A stretch of DNA of 64,000 bases from Mycobacterium sp. IS-3022 (GTDB taxonomy: Bacteria; Actinomycetota; Actinomycetes; Mycobacteriales; Mycobacteriaceae): assembly GCF_001500065.1 (NCBI RefSeq), contig NZ_LQIN01000012.1, positions 420,411 to 484,410 on the forward strand, in the 5' to 3' direction. Of the stretch, positions 37,989 to 47,640 are shown piece after piece (within the stretch, counting starts at the first letter, position 1; each line of letters begins with the position of its first letter). The position numbers and the translations under genes are program-made. The notes beneath the pieces were generated by a model that worked only from the letters and a program-made list of their open reading frames with translations, searched no databases and had not been told where the DNA came from.

Positions 37989-39962
37989 CTACTTCGGCTC
38001 GATCGTGCCCGCGCTGATCGCATTCTGCTCGGTGTGCTCGTCGGCGTCGGGTATGCGCTCAGGGTGCAACATCTCGGCGTAACGCAACTGCTCGGGGATG
38101 CCGAACCCGTCGACGAGCAGCTCGGCGTACGGCCGCAACGTGCGGCAGCGTTCGTTGATGCCGCGGGTGACGGCCTTGGCGCGCTCGGTGGAGATGTAGC
38201 GGTGTTCGATGAACCAGGCCTTGTCCTCTTCGATCACCGACAACGCATACAAATCGCACACCATGTTGAGGACCTTGCGGGCCTCCTCGTCCTCACACGA
38301 GTCGATACCCGCGACGAACGCTTCCAAGATGATGCGGTCGATGTGGGCGCGGGCGCTGTGCAGCACATGGTCCTGCACGGCGTTGAACGCGTCGAACTCG
38401 CTCATCTCCTTGGACTTGCCCTGCAGCCGGCGGGCCACCGTCGAGATCATGTACTCCTCGCGGTCCTCGAACATCTGGACCTGGGTGCCGCGGTTGAACA
38501 GGCTGCCTTCCTCCTCGTTGTCCTGCCGCGTGTCGAGGATGGTCTGCATGATCGTCTCCGCCGCAGTGCGTTTGAGCACGCGCTCGCCGGCGAAGTTGGC
38601 GGCGAAGCGCACCCACTCGACCGGGCTCATGCTCTTGATGTCGTCCGCGTAGGCGGTGAGCAGTTCCTTGGCGACCAACTGGGTCAGCACGTGATTGTCG
38701 CCCTCGAAGGTGGTGAACACGTCGGTGTCGGCCTTCAATGCGATCAGCCGGTTCTCGGCCATATAGCCTGCGCCGCCGCATGCTTCGCGGGCTTCCTGGA
38801 TCGCGCGGGTGGCGTGCCAGGTGTTGGCGGCCTTCAGCCCGGCCGCGCGCGCCTCGAGCTCACGCTGCTCCTCCGGGTCGGGATCCTCGGCGCTCTGCAG
38901 GTCGTGGCACTTGGCCACGAGTTCGTTCTGGGCGAACTGCAGCGCATAAGATTTCGCGATCAGCGGCAGCAGCCGACGCTGATGGACCAGGTAATCCATG
39001 ATGAGTACTTCGCCCTCGTCGTCAGGGGCGGTGAACTGTCTGCGCTGCAACGCATATCGGGTGGCGATGTCCAGTGCCACCCGCGCCGCGGCGCCCGCGC
39101 TGCCCCCGACGGTGACCCGGCCGCGGATCAACGTGCCCAGCATCGTGAAGAAGCGTCTGCCGGGGTTCTCGATCGGCGACGAATAGGTGCCGTCCGGCGC
39201 CACGTCGGCGTACTTGTTGAGCAGGTTCTCGCGCGGGACCCGGACGTGGTCGAATTGGATGCGGCCGTTGTCGACGCCCGGCAGGCCCCCCTTGTAGTGG
39301 CAGTCCGACGTGGTCACCCCCGGCAGGTCGTTTCCCTCGTCGTCGCGGATCGGCACCACGAGGCAGTGGACGCCGTGGCCCACCGCGTCGGGCGTGATCA
39401 GTTGTGCGAAAACCGCTGCTACCCGGGCGGTTTCGGCGGCGCCGCCGATGTAGTCCTTGCGCGACGTCGGCGTCGGCGAGTCGATGACGAACTCCTCGGT
39501 GGCCGGGTCGTAGGTCGCGGTGGTCTCCAGTGATTGCACATCGCTGCCGTGCCCGGTTTCGGTCATCGCAAAGCAGCCGAGCAGCTCGAGGTCGATGATC
39601 TTCTTGACGTACTTCTCGTGGTGGCGCTCGGTGCCGAGGTTTTCGATCGCGCCGCCGAACAGGCCCCACTGCACACCGGCCTTGACCATCAGCGACAGAT
39701 CGGACATCGCGAGCATCTCGATCTGGGTGACCGCCGCGCCGACGTTGCCGTTGCCGCCGTGTTCCTTTTTGAAACCATCCTCGGCCGAACCCTGGGCCGC
39801 CATGATCTTCAGCTGCTCCGCCACCTTGGTCCTGGCGATGACGGTGTTCGGGGTGTAGTGCGGCCGGAAGATCTCGTTCGACAATTCCTCGCGCATCCGG
39901 TTCTTCACATCGCGCCAACGGCCGTCGAGCGCATTGCACAGATGTTCCGCAGTGGTGGTCAT
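37989..39962 (-). CDS. Acyl-CoA oxidase-like acyl-CoA dehydrogenase
   Basis: 657-residue flavoenzyme of the acyl-CoA dehydrogenase/oxidase superfamily, probably acting in beta-oxidation of fatty acids. The size and the C-terminal alpha-helical extension after residue 440 are like acyl-CoA oxidases, not the 380-residue dehydrogenases. The catalytic-Glu region reads TTFEGDNHVLTQLVAKELL near 405, the acyl-CoA oxidase form. Flavin/substrate motifs: CFAMTETGHGSDVQSLET near 130 and YALQRRQF near 285. It may use oxygen as electron acceptor. ATG 39962. Divergent from the VIT-family gene (about 103 nt). Confidence 0.88.
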   Translation of the reverse strand: MTTTAEHLCNALDGRWRDVKNRMREELSNEIFRPHYTPNTVIARTKVAEQLKIMAAQGSAEDGFKKEHGGNGNVGAAVTQIEMLAMSDLSLMVKAGVQWGLFGGAIENLGTERHHEKYVKKIIDLELLGCFAMTETGHGSDVQSLETTATYDPATEEFVIDSPTPTSRKDYIGGAAETARVAAVFAQLITPDAVGHGVHCLVVPIRDDEGNDLPGVTTSDCHYKGGLPGVDNGRIQFDHVRVPRENLLNKYADVAPDGTYSSPIENPGRRFFTMLGTLIRGRVTVGGSAGAAARVALDIATRYALQRRQFTAPDDEGEVLIMDYLVHQRRLLPLIAKSYALQFAQNELVAKCHDLQSAEDPDPEEQRELEARAAGLKAANTWHATRAIQEAREACGGAGYMAENRLIALKADTDVFTTFEGDNHVLTQLVAKELLTAYADDIKSMSPVEWVRFAANFAGERVLKRTAAETIMQTILDTRQDNEEEGSLFNRGTQVQMFEDREEYMISTVARRLQGKSKEMSEFDAFNAVQDHVLHSARAHIDRIILEAFVAGIDSCEDEEARKVLNMVCDLYALSVIEEDKAWFIEHRYISTERAKAVTRGINERCRTLRPYAELLVDGFGIPEQLRYAEMLHPERIPDADEHTEQNAISAGTIEPK

Positions 39963-40065
39963 GACTTCGACCGTAGCCTTCCGCGCGGCACCACAAACTG
40001 TGATGTCCTAAACCAAGGTGAACCTGAGTCGATCGCCGTTTCGGCGGCCGGAGTTGAATCGAGCC

Positions 40066-40794
40066 ATGAGGAACTCCGACCGGCAGCGTATGCAGTGGCG
40101 TCCGCATGATTTCGACCACCGCCACAGTGATGTCAGTGGCGGTTGGCTGCGGGCCGCGACGTTCGGCGCGATGGACGGCCTGGTCTCCAACACCGCGCTG
40201 ATCGCCGGTGTGGGTGCGACGGCCGCGGCGCACACCGTGGTGCTCAGCGGATTCGCTGGTCTGGCGGCGGGCGCCTTCTCGATGGCGCTCGGCGAATACA
40301 CCTCGGTGAAGACGGCCAATGAGCAGATCGAGTCCGAAGTCGTTGTCGAGCGTCGCGCATTCCGCATGCATCCGCAGGCCGAGCGTGCCGAACTCGCCGA
40401 CACGTTGGTGCAGATGGGGATGTCGCCGCAGACGGCGGCGGTGGCCACGGAGGAGATCCATCGCGACGAAAACCGCGCGATCAACTTCCACCTGGTGCAG
40501 GAGATCGGCATCGACCCCACCGAGAAGCCGTCGCCAGTCATCGCGGCGGTGTCGTCGTTCCTCACGTTCGCCGTCGGCGCGGTGACGCCGCTGATTCCCT
40601 ACCTCCTCGGTTTCGAGAACCTGTGGCTCGGGCTGCTGTGCGGCGGGCTCGGATTGATGATCGCCGGTGGCGTGGCATCGCGATTCACCAGAAAGCCGCT
40701 GTGGTTCGCATCGGCGCGGCAACTCGTGTTCGGCGCCGCGGCCATCGCCGCGACGTACGTCGTCGGGCTGCTGGTCGGCTCGGTGGTCACCTGA
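40066..40794 (+). CDS. VIT1/CCC1-family membrane transporter
   Basis: 242-residue integral membrane protein of the vacuolar-iron-transporter family, whose members move Fe2+ or Mn2+. The first segment contains the signature FGAMDGLVSNTALIAGVG near 33; SGFAGLAAGAFSMALGEYTSVKTANEQ follows, the conserved TM2 motif. A cytoplasmic helical stretch (EIESEVVVERRAF, TEEIHRDENRAIN) precedes three more membrane helices. ATG 40066 is preferred; a GTG at 40018 would add 16 residues. Converges with the MFS gene after an 18-nt gap. Confidence 0.88.
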   Translation: MRNSDRQRMQWRPHDFDHRHSDVSGGWLRAATFGAMDGLVSNTALIAGVGATAAAHTVVLSGFAGLAAGAFSMALGEYTSVKTANEQIESEVVVERRAFRMHPQAERAELADTLVQMGMSPQTAAVATEEIHRDENRAINFHLVQEIGIDPTEKPSPVIAAVSSFLTFAVGAVTPLIPYLLGFENLWLGLLCGGLGLMIAGGVASRFTRKPLWFASARQLVFGAAAIAATYVVGLLVGSVVT

Positions 40795-40812
40795 GTTCGG
40801 TCGCGAACCGGA

Positions 40813-42021
40813 TCACGTGTCGCTGCCGACGCCGATCGCCGTCGCCTCGCTGAGTTCGTCGAGTTCGGCCTCTTCGACGTCGATGCCGACCAGATGTGAC
40901 CGGGTGAGCGCGAGGACGCCGGCGCCCAGCAGCACCGCGCCCGCGCCGACCCAGTACGGCATGTGCACGCTGATCTGCTCTCCGAGCACTCCGGCCAGCC
41001 ATGGCGCCAGCGCGGCACCGGAGAACCGCACGAAGCTGTAGGCCGCCGAAGCCACGCCGCGTTCGACGGGCGCGGCCTTCATCACGGTCTCGGTGATCAG
41101 CGTGTTGTTGACGCCGATGAACAGCCCCGCCACCACCACGCACGTCGCGAGCGCAGCCTTGTTCTCGGTCGCGACGGCCATCACGATCAGCGTCGCCGTC
41201 ATCGCCAGCAGATTGACCAGCAGCACGGGCACGGTGCCGAACCGGCGCTGAAGCCGCGGCGCCACCACCACCGACGTGAACGCCAGCGCGACGCCCCAGC
41301 CGAAGAAGATCAGCCCGATCTGGTGTGCGCTCATGTCGAGCGGAAACGGTGTGAAGGCCAGCAGGGTGAAGAACCCGAAGTTGTACAGCAGAGCAGTGAT
41401 CGCCACACCCAGCAAGCCGCGGTGCCGCAGCGCGCGGAACGGGTCGGCGAGTGTGGTCGCACGTTCGGCGGGCGGGGTGGAGGGCAGCATGACCGCGGTC
41501 ACCACGAGCGCAAAAGCCATCAGCGCCGACACGCCGAAAAACGGTCCGCGCCACGAGATCGACCCGAGTACGCCGCCGACAAGGGGGCCGACCGCGATGC
41601 CCAGGCCCAGCGCCGCCTCGTAGAGGATGATGGCCTGCGCCACCGAACCGCGCGCCGAGCTGACGATGGTGGCCAGGGCGGTGGCGATGAACAGTGCGTT
41701 GCCCAGACCCCAAAGTGCCCGCCAGCCAACGATTTCCATCACGGTGTCGGACAGCCCGGCCAGGCCGGCGCCGATGATGATCACGAGCAGACCGACCAGC
41801 AGTGTGCGCTTGGGGCCGATCCGGCTCGCCATCACACCGGTGACGAGCATCGCCACGCCCATCACCGCCATGTAGCTGGTGAACAACAGCGAGACCTGAG
41901 ACGGCGACGCGTCGAGGTTCTCGGCGATCGGCTTGAGGATCGGGTCGACGAGGCCGATGCCCATGAACGCGACGACGCAGGCGAAGGCAACGGCCCAGAC
42001 AGCTTTGGGTTGACGCCACAT
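40813..42021 (-). CDS. Major facilitator superfamily efflux transporter
   Basis: 402-residue membrane protein with about 12 hydrophobic segments, DHA-type drug exporter by pattern: TSYMAVMGVAMLVTGVMASRIGPKRTLLVG (motif A-like loop, GxxxxRIGPKR) near 50-75, and GPLVGGVLGSISWRGPFF (motif C-like) near 140. ATG 42021 is preceded by AAAGGAG; codons further upstream overlap the marR gene and are non-coding. The marR-type regulator 23 nt upstream in the same direction probably controls it together with itself. Substrate unknown. Confidence 0.9.
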   Translation of the reverse strand: MWRQPKAVWAVAFACVVAFMGIGLVDPILKPIAENLDASPSQVSLLFTSYMAVMGVAMLVTGVMASRIGPKRTLLVGLLVIIIGAGLAGLSDTVMEIVGWRALWGLGNALFIATALATIVSSARGSVAQAIILYEAALGLGIAVGPLVGGVLGSISWRGPFFGVSALMAFALVVTAVMLPSTPPAERATTLADPFRALRHRGLLGVAITALLYNFGFFTLLAFTPFPLDMSAHQIGLIFFGWGVALAFTSVVVAPRLQRRFGTVPVLLVNLLAMTATLIVMAVATENKAALATCVVVAGLFIGVNNTLITETVMKAAPVERGVASAAYSFVRFSGAALAPWLAGVLGEQISVHMPYWVGAGAVLLGAGVLALTRSHLVGIDVEEAELDELSEATAIGVGSDT

Positions 42022-42044
42022 ACGGGCGGGTGCTCCTTTGTTGG

Positions 42045-42485
42045 TTACTTGGTGATGGTGTTGGGTGTGGCCGCGTCCGCAAGTAGCCGGCGCAGCACGC
42101 GCACCGCGTCGCTGAGCGTTTCGCGGTCGGCGGCGTCGAGCCGCTCCAGGTACGGATCGATCGCCGCACCGCGGTCCATCCGGACTTGGCGTAGCGTGTC
42201 CACGCCCTTGGGGGTGATGCGGATCAGCACCGCGCGCGCGTCCTCGGGGTCGACGGTGCGCGACACCATGCCCGCGTCCTCGAGCCGGCGGACCTGGGTC
42301 GTCATCGTCGGCTGCGAGCAGTGGTCGAGCGCGGCGAGATCGGAGATGCGGGCCTCGCCCTGGTCTTCGATCGTGGACAGCAACCGTGCCTGGGCATAGC
42401 CGAGCGGAAGGCGGACGCGCTGTGTGGCCAGGCGGTTGATCCGGGCGACCACGGACAGCAGATCGGCTCCGAGCGTCGGTGTCAT
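42045..42485 (-). CDS. MarR-family transcriptional regulator
   Basis: 146-residue MarR regulator. The winged helix-turn-helix contains ISDLAALDHCSQPTMTTQVRRLEDAGMVSRT and the wing DPEDARAVLIRITPKG. ATG 42485 sits 6 nt after a -10 box, giving a leaderless mRNA; a perfect palindrome in the promoter spacer is a likely binding site. It is the first gene of a two-gene unit with the MFS transporter, the usual arrangement for a ligand-responsive repressor of an exporter. The ligand is unknown. Confidence 0.92.
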   Translation of the reverse strand: MTPTLGADLLSVVARINRLATQRVRLPLGYAQARLLSTIEDQGEARISDLAALDHCSQPTMTTQVRRLEDAGMVSRTVDPEDARAVLIRITPKGVDTLRQVRMDRGAAIDPYLERLDAADRETLSDAVRVLRRLLADAATPNTITK

Positions 42486-42491
42486 GCACCC

Positions 42492-42520
42492 AACATACAT
42501 AGTTTTACTATGTGTTTCAA
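42492..42520 (-). promoter_or_regulatory. marR-mfs promoter with palindromic operator
   Basis: Minus strand: -35 TTGAAA (42515-42520), a 17-nt spacer, -10 TATGTT (42492-42497), then 6 nt to the ATG (42485). The inverted repeat ACATAGT-TTT-ACTATGT (42497-42513) fills the spacer, so a bound MarR dimer would block RNA polymerase. Confidence 0.8.
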
Positions 42521-42587
42521 AGCGACGCGGCATCCGCCGAACGCCGCACCGTGACCGCTGTCAGATTTCGACTGGCAGAATCAGGTA

Positions 42588-44627
42588 GTGACCGTGACCG
42601 GGGGCCGAACTCGACGTAGCGGCCGCTTGCGTCCCGTCGAACTGGCGCAGGCCTCTGTCATGGCGGCGCTGTGTGCGGCAACCGCGATCATCGCGGTGGT
42701 GGTCCCGTTCGCGGCCGGACTGTCGCTGCTGGGCACGGTGCCGATGGGCCTGCTGGCGTACCGATACCGGTTGCGGGTTCTGTTCACCGCGACCGTCGCG
42801 GGCGGCATCATCGCGTTCCTGATCGCCGGCATGGGCGGGTTCATGACCGTCGTCGACTGCGCCTACATCGGTGGCCTGACCGGCGTCGTCAAGCGCCGCA
42901 GCCGTGGTACGCCCACTGTGTTCTTCGCCGCACTGATCGCGGGTTCGGTGTTCGGCGTGGCCGTGGTGGTGGCGCTCGCCATCCTGGCGCGACTGCGCCA
43001 CCTGATCTTCGAGTCGGTGACGGCCAACATCGAGGGCCTCGCGGCGGTGATCGCCCGCATCCCGGAAATGGCGGGCGTGGCCGAACGACTCAAGCGCGAC
43101 TTTGCGACCGCGCTGGACTATTGGCCCCTGCTGTTCTTCGCCGGCGGGGTGCTTTCCATCACGTTCGTCAGCCTCGTCGGCTGGTGGGCACTGTCGCGGG
43201 TGATCGAGCGACTGGCAGGCATTCCCGATGTGCACAAGCTCGAGTCCTCGAGTGATACGGGTGTGATCGCGCCGGTGCCCACCCGCCTGCACGACGTCCG
43301 GTTCCGCTATCCGACCGCCGACCACGACGCTCTGGGCCCGGTCTCGCTGAGCGTGGAACCGGGGGAGCACCTCGCCGTGACCGGCGCCAACGGCTCGGGT
43401 AAGACGACGTTGATGCTGATGCTTGCCGGACGGGAACCGACAGCGGGCACCATCGAACGGCCGGGCGCGGTCGGGCTGGGCCGCATCGGCGGCACGGCGG
43501 TGATCATGCAGCATCCCGAGAGTCAGGTGCTCGGCACGCGGGTGTCCGACGACGTGGTCTGGGGATTACCGCCCGGCAAGGCCACCGACGTGGAGCAGTT
43601 GCTCGCCGAGGTCGGCCTGAGCGGTCTGGCCGAACGCGACACCGGCGGGTTGTCCGGCGGCGAACTGCAGCGGCTCGCCGTGGCGGCGGCGCTTGCGCGT
43701 GAGCCGTCGCTGCTGATCGCCGACGAAGTCACCAGCATGGTCGACCAGCAGGGCCGCGACGGACTGATGTCGGTGCTGTCGGGGTTGACCCGGCACCACC
43801 GGATGTCGCTGGTGCACATCACCCACTACAACGACGAGGCAGACGCCGCCGATCGTACGGTCAACCTGACCGGAAACGGGGGCGCCGCCGACAACACGGA
43901 CATGGTGGAATCCGCGGACGCGCCGGCTGCGACCGTACCCCGCGGTGCCGGCAACGCCCCGGTGCTGGAACTGCGAGATGTGAGCCACGAGTACGGCAGC
44001 GGCACGCCGTGGGTGGCGACGGCGTTGCGCGACATCACCTTCACCGTGCACGAGGGTGACGGCGTGTTGATCCATGGACTGAACGGGTCGGGTAAGTCGA
44101 CGCTGGCCTGGATCATGGCGGGCCTCATCGAGCCGACCGCCGGTGCATGCCTGCTCGACGGGGCACCGGCATCCGAACAGGTTGGCGCCGTTGCGATCTC
44201 CTTCCAGGCCGCCCGATTGCAGCTGATGCGTGCCCGGGTCGACCTCGAGATCGCATCGGCCGCCGGGTTCTCCCCGCGCGACCGCGCCCGGGTCGCCGAG
44301 GCGCTGTCCACCGTCGGGCTGGACCCGACGATGGCAAGCCGGCGCATCGACCAGCTCAGCGGCGGCCAGATGCGCCGCGTGGTCCTGGCCGGGCTGCTCG
44401 CGCGCTCGCCGCGCGCGCTCATCCTCGACGAGCCGCTGGCCGGTCTGGACGCCACCAGCCAACGCGGGCTGCTGCGGCTGCTGGAAGACCTGCGCCGCCG
44501 CGCCGGGCTCACCGTCGTCGTGATCTCCCACGACTTCGCGGGGCTGGAGGAATTGTGTCCCCGCACATTGCATCTGGCGGGCGGCGTACTGGTGCCGGCG
44601 CCGACGGCGGCGGGAGACCGCCCATGA
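42588..44627 (+). CDS. Energy-coupling-factor type transporter: fused S-component and two ATPases
   Basis: 679-residue fusion corresponding to M. tuberculosis Rv2326c. The N terminus (about 15-210) is a six-helix membrane domain resembling an S-component. Then come two ABC ATPase domains: NBD1 with Walker A GANGSGKT near 266, signature LSGGELQR and Walker [13 protein letters not shown]2 with Walker A GLNGSGKS near 497, signature LSGGQMRR and Walker B LILDEPL followed by a switch His (ISHDF). Together with the coupled EcfT gene this makes a complete importer in two polypeptides. The substrate, possibly a vitamin or metal, cannot be read. GTG start; the stop overlaps the ecfT ATG. Confidence 0.9.
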   Translation: MTVTGGRTRRSGRLRPVELAQASVMAALCAATAIIAVVVPFAAGLSLLGTVPMGLLAYRYRLRVLFTATVAGGIIAFLIAGMGGFMTVVDCAYIGGLTGVVKRRSRGTPTVFFAALIAGSVFGVAVVVALAILARLRHLIFESVTANIEGLAAVIARIPEMAGVAERLKRDFATALDYWPLLFFAGGVLSITFVSLVGWWALSRVIERLAGIPDVHKLESSSDTGVIAPVPTRLHDVRFRYPTADHDALGPVSLSVEPGEHLAVTGANGSGKTTLMLMLAGREPTAGTIERPGAVGLGRIGGTAVIMQHPESQVLGTRVSDDVVWGLPPGKATDVEQLLAEVGLSGLAERDTGGLSGGELQRLAVAAALAREPSLLIADEVTSMVDQQGRDGLMSVLSGLTRHHRMSLVHITHYNDEADAADRTVNLTGNGGAADNTDMVESADAPAATVPRGAGNAPVLELRDVSHEYGSGTPWVATALRDITFTVHEGDGVLIHGLNGSGKSTLAWIMAGLIEPTAGACLLDGAPASEQVGAVAISFQAARLQLMRARVDLEIASAAGFSPRDRARVAEALSTVGLDPTMASRRIDQLSGGQMRRVVLAGLLARSPRALILDEPLAGLDATSQRGLLRLLEDLRRRAGLTVVVISHDFAGLEELCPRTLHLAGGVLVPAPTAAGDRP

Positions 44628-45472
44628 CGACGGTGTCGACCGGACGGCGTCAGCGCAGGGGCATCGTGCTGCTGCGGCCGGTGCCGGGCAACAGCGTGGT
44701 CCACCAACTCTGGGCGGGCACGAAGCTTCTGCTGGTCGCGGCGATCGGCGTGCTGATGACCTTCTATCCGGGGTGGGTGCCGATCGGCGCGGTCGCCTTG
44801 CTGGTGCTGATCGCGGCGTGGCTGGCCGACATTCCGCGCGGCGTGCTGCCGTCGGTACCGCGCTGGCTGTGGATCTTGCTCTTTCTCGGCGGGTTGACGG
44901 CCACGTTCGCCGGCGGCAGCCCGGTGATCTCCATGGGCACAGTCGAAATGGGTCTGGGCGGGCTGCTGAACTTCCTGCGCATAACAGCGCTGTCGGTGGT
45001 GCTGCTCGGGCTCGGCGCGATGGTGTCGTGGACCACCAACGTCGCCGAGATCGCGCCGGCCGTCGCAACGTTGGGCCGGCCGCTGCGGGCGCTGCGGATC
45101 CCTGTCGACGAGTGGGCGGTCGCACTGGCGCTGGCGTTGCGGGCCTTCCCGATGCTGATCGACGAGTTCCGGGTGCTCTACGCGGCACGCAGCCTGCGGC
45201 CGAAGCAGATGCCGGTGCGCCGCCGAGGACGGTGGCGCCGATGGTGGCTGGAGGCCATCGACCTGCTCGCGACGGCCATCACCGCCGCGCTGCGACGCGC
45301 CGACGAGATGGGTGACGCGATCACCGCGCGAGGCGGTGCCGGGCAGATCTCCGCTGCACCCTCGCGTCCGAAAACCATTGACTGGTGGGCGTTCCTCATC
45401 GTGGCGGTGGTGTGCGGGGCGGCGCTGGCGCTGGAGTTGACCGTCGCCGGAACCAGCGCCGTGACGCGTTGA
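44624..45472 (+). CDS. ecfT: Energy-coupling-factor transporter transmembrane protein EcfT
   Basis: 282-residue T-component, same length as Rv2325c, that couples the ATPases to the S-component. Four to five hydrophobic segments ([71 protein letters not shown]). Two coupling motifs typical of EcfT: AARSLR (near 188) and [12 protein letters not shown] (near 226). ATG 44624 is in an ATGA overlap with the fused gene. It converges on the uspC gene with 3 nt between them. Confidence 0.92.
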   Translation: MTTVSTGRRQRRGIVLLRPVPGNSVVHQLWAGTKLLLVAAIGVLMTFYPGWVPIGAVALLVLIAAWLADIPRGVLPSVPRWLWILLFLGGLTATFAGGSPVISMGTVEMGLGGLLNFLRITALSVVLLGLGAMVSWTTNVAEIAPAVATLGRPLRALRIPVDEWAVALALALRAFPMLIDEFRVLYAARSLRPKQMPVRRRGRWRRWWLEAIDLLATAITAALRRADEMGDAITARGGAGQISAAPSRPKTIDWWAFLIVAVVCGAALALELTVAGTSAVTR

Positions 45473-45475
45473 CTT

Positions 45476-46816
45476 CTAGCGTTGCGCGGCGGCGTTCGCG
45501 GCCCGCTGAGCCTCCGCCAGCGTGGTACGCACGTCGCGACGGCCGAGGAACATCTCGTCGAAGTAGGGCTTGAGCGCGTCGAAACCCGCGGCGAAGCCTG
45601 CTCCGCCGGGAGCGGCGATGCGGGGGCCGTCGAGCACCCTGAAGAATGGGCTGACATCGACGCCACGCGACCGCCAGTAGTCTTCGTAGACGCGTTGCGC
45701 GTCGAGCACCGCCGGAATCGCCACGCCGCCCGCACCGAGGTACGCGTTGCCGTGGGTACTTCCCATCCACGCGAGCACCTCACGCACCGCGTCGGGATGC
45801 TCGCTCGCCGAGTTACCAGCCGCGGCAATACCGTTCGTCACGCTGACCCGGCCCGCGGGGCCCTCGGGCAGCATCGCGACGCCCCAGCGGAACCGAGCGG
45901 CGCCGGCGACTGCCGCCAAGTTGTACGTTCCGGACTGGAACAGCGCCATCCTGCCCTGCAGGAACTGGTTGCGGGAGAAGTCGCCGTTGTCGTTGGTGGC
46001 CGACGCGGGCGGCGCGACGTGGTCGGTGTTGACCAGCCGCACCAGGTACTCGAACGCGGACGCGGCCTGCGGATTGTCGAACGCGAACCGGTCGCCGACA
46101 GAGAAGACCCCGCCCGCCGAACCGATGTAGTTGAGGTAGATGTTCTGTAAATCGTTGGCGGCGTTGTAACCCCACTGTCGGACACGTTGCGGGTCGAAAC
46201 CCGGTGTGCCCGCGGCGCGACCGTCGTCGTCGATTGTGAGGCGTGCCAGCAGAGGCCGCAGCGTGTCGGCGGCGGGATCCGGTGACCAGCGCAGCGACCG
46301 CAACTCGCCGGCGTCGACTCCCGCGGCGTCAAGCAGGTCGGCGTTGAAGTACACCGCGATGCCAGCGTCGGTCAACTGCGGCACTGCCCACAGTGTGCCG
46401 TTACGCGTGAACTGGTCGACGACCGACGGCTCCCATGCTTGGGATGCGCCTTCGCCCAGAGTGTCCCCGATGTTCATCAACCGGCCGCTGTCGGCGTATT
46501 CGGCGTAATAGGCGTTGCTGATCCAGAAGATGTCGTCGGCGCCGCCGCCGGCGACGTCGGTGCGCAGAGTGTCGAAGTACGTGGAGTAGGCGACGACGCT
46601 CACCCGCACCTCGATGTCGGGGTGCTCGCGGCCGAACTCGGCGAACGACGCGCGGTAGGCTTCGGCGACCTGCTCGTCCCACAGCCGCACGGTCACCACG
46701 GTGCGCCCGGCCGAGTCGCCCGACTGTCCGAGCAGCATGGCGGCCACGAGCAACACCACCGCCGCCAGCGCCAATCCCGCCGCGGCGAGCGTCGAAAACC
46801 GCGGCCGGAGGCTCAT
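45476..46816 (-). CDS. uspC: ABC transporter sugar-binding protein UspC
   Basis: 446-residue extracytoplasmic solute-binding protein (family 1), third gene of the uspABC importer (M. tuberculosis Rv2318 about 440). N-terminal membrane/signal segment LAAAGLALAAVVLLVAAMLL with no clear lipobox cysteine, so it may stay membrane-anchored. The binding-protein signature VRLWDEQVAEAYRASFAEFGREHPDIEVRV starts near 42; SSNGIAAAGNS-like segments (VSVTNGIAAAGNSASEHPD) near 340 are typical of sugar binders. M. tuberculosis UspC binds amino sugars. ATG 46816 overlaps the uspB stop. Confidence 0.9.
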   Translation of the reverse strand: MSLRPRFSTLAAAGLALAAVVLLVAAMLLGQSGDSAGRTVVTVRLWDEQVAEAYRASFAEFGREHPDIEVRVSVVAYSTYFDTLRTDVAGGGADDIFWISNAYYAEYADSGRLMNIGDTLGEGASQAWEPSVVDQFTRNGTLWAVPQLTDAGIAVYFNADLLDAAGVDAGELRSLRWSPDPAADTLRPLLARLTIDDDGRAAGTPGFDPQRVRQWGYNAANDLQNIYLNYIGSAGGVFSVGDRFAFDNPQAASAFEYLVRLVNTDHVAPPASATNDNGDFSRNQFLQGRMALFQSGTYNLAAVAGAARFRWGVAMLPEGPAGRVSVTNGIAAAGNSASEHPDAVREVLAWMGSTHGNAYLGAGGVAIPAVLDAQRVYEDYWRSRGVDVSPFFRVLDGPRIAAPGGAGFAAGFDALKPYFDEMFLGRRDVRTTLAEAQRAANAAAQR

Positions 46817-47640
46817 TTCAGCCCCGTCACGACGATCGAGCGCACCATGTGACGGCCCACTGCGGCGAACAGCACCAGCAGCGGCACGATCGCCACCGTC
46901 GTCGCGGCCATCACCAACGTCCATTGCGCGTTGTACCGCGATTGCAGACCGGCCGTCGCGACAGTGAGTACCTGCCACTCGCCGCCGCTGGTGATCACCA
47001 GCGGCCACATGAAGCTGTTCCATTGCGAGACAACGGTGATCAACGCCAGCGTCGCCAGGATCGGTCTGCTCGCGGGCAGCACGACATGCACAATCACGTC
47101 GAGCGTGTTGGCGCCGTCGATGCGGGCCGCGTTGATGAGGTCGCCCGGAATGGTGCGGAAGTACTCACGCAGCAGGAAGATCGCGTACGGCGAACCGAAC
47201 ATGAACGGAAGCACCAGAGCCCAGAAGGTGTTGCGCAGACCCGCCTCGGCCATCATCAGATACAGCGGGACCACGGTCACGGTCGCGGGCACCATGAGCG
47301 TCGCAATGTACACCCAGAACAGCGCGTCGCGGCCGGGAAAGCGCAGACGCGCGAACGCATACGCGGCCAACACGGAGAACGTCAATTGGCCGAGCAGGAT
47401 GACCGCGGTCATCAGCGCGGTCACCACGACCGCCCGGCCGAACCCGGCGTCGGCCAGGTTCGCGTAGTTCTGCAGGGTCGGCGGGGCCGGCAGCGACACC
47501 GGCGACTCGCTGTCGAACCGGCGTGGGTCCCGCAGCGAGGTCAGCACGCCGAGCACGAACGGCGCCAACGTGATCAGCGCGCCGGCCACCAGAACGGGGT
47601 AGATGACGACGGCGGACGCGAACCGGCTAGATGAGGTCAT
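46813..47640 (-). CDS. uspB: ABC transporter sugar permease UspB
   Basis: 275-residue MalG-type permease with six membrane segments. The cytoplasmic EAA loop reads EYFRTIPGDLINAARIDGANTLDVIVHVVLP (residues about 155-185), which contacts an ATPase. No ATPase gene is in this operon, so a shared MsmK/SugC-like ATPase elsewhere must energise it, as in M. tuberculosis (inference). Its start overlaps the uspA 3' end by 14 nt; its stop overlaps uspC (ATGA). Confidence 0.93.
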   Translation of the reverse strand: MTSSSRFASAVVIYPVLVAGALITLAPFVLGVLTSLRDPRRFDSESPVSLPAPPTLQNYANLADAGFGRAVVVTALMTAVILLGQLTFSVLAAYAFARLRFPGRDALFWVYIATLMVPATVTVVPLYLMMAEAGLRNTFWALVLPFMFGSPYAIFLLREYFRTIPGDLINAARIDGANTLDVIVHVVLPASRPILATLALITVVSQWNSFMWPLVITSGGEWQVLTVATAGLQSRYNAQWTLVMAATTVAIVPLLVLFAAVGRHMVRSIVVTGLK

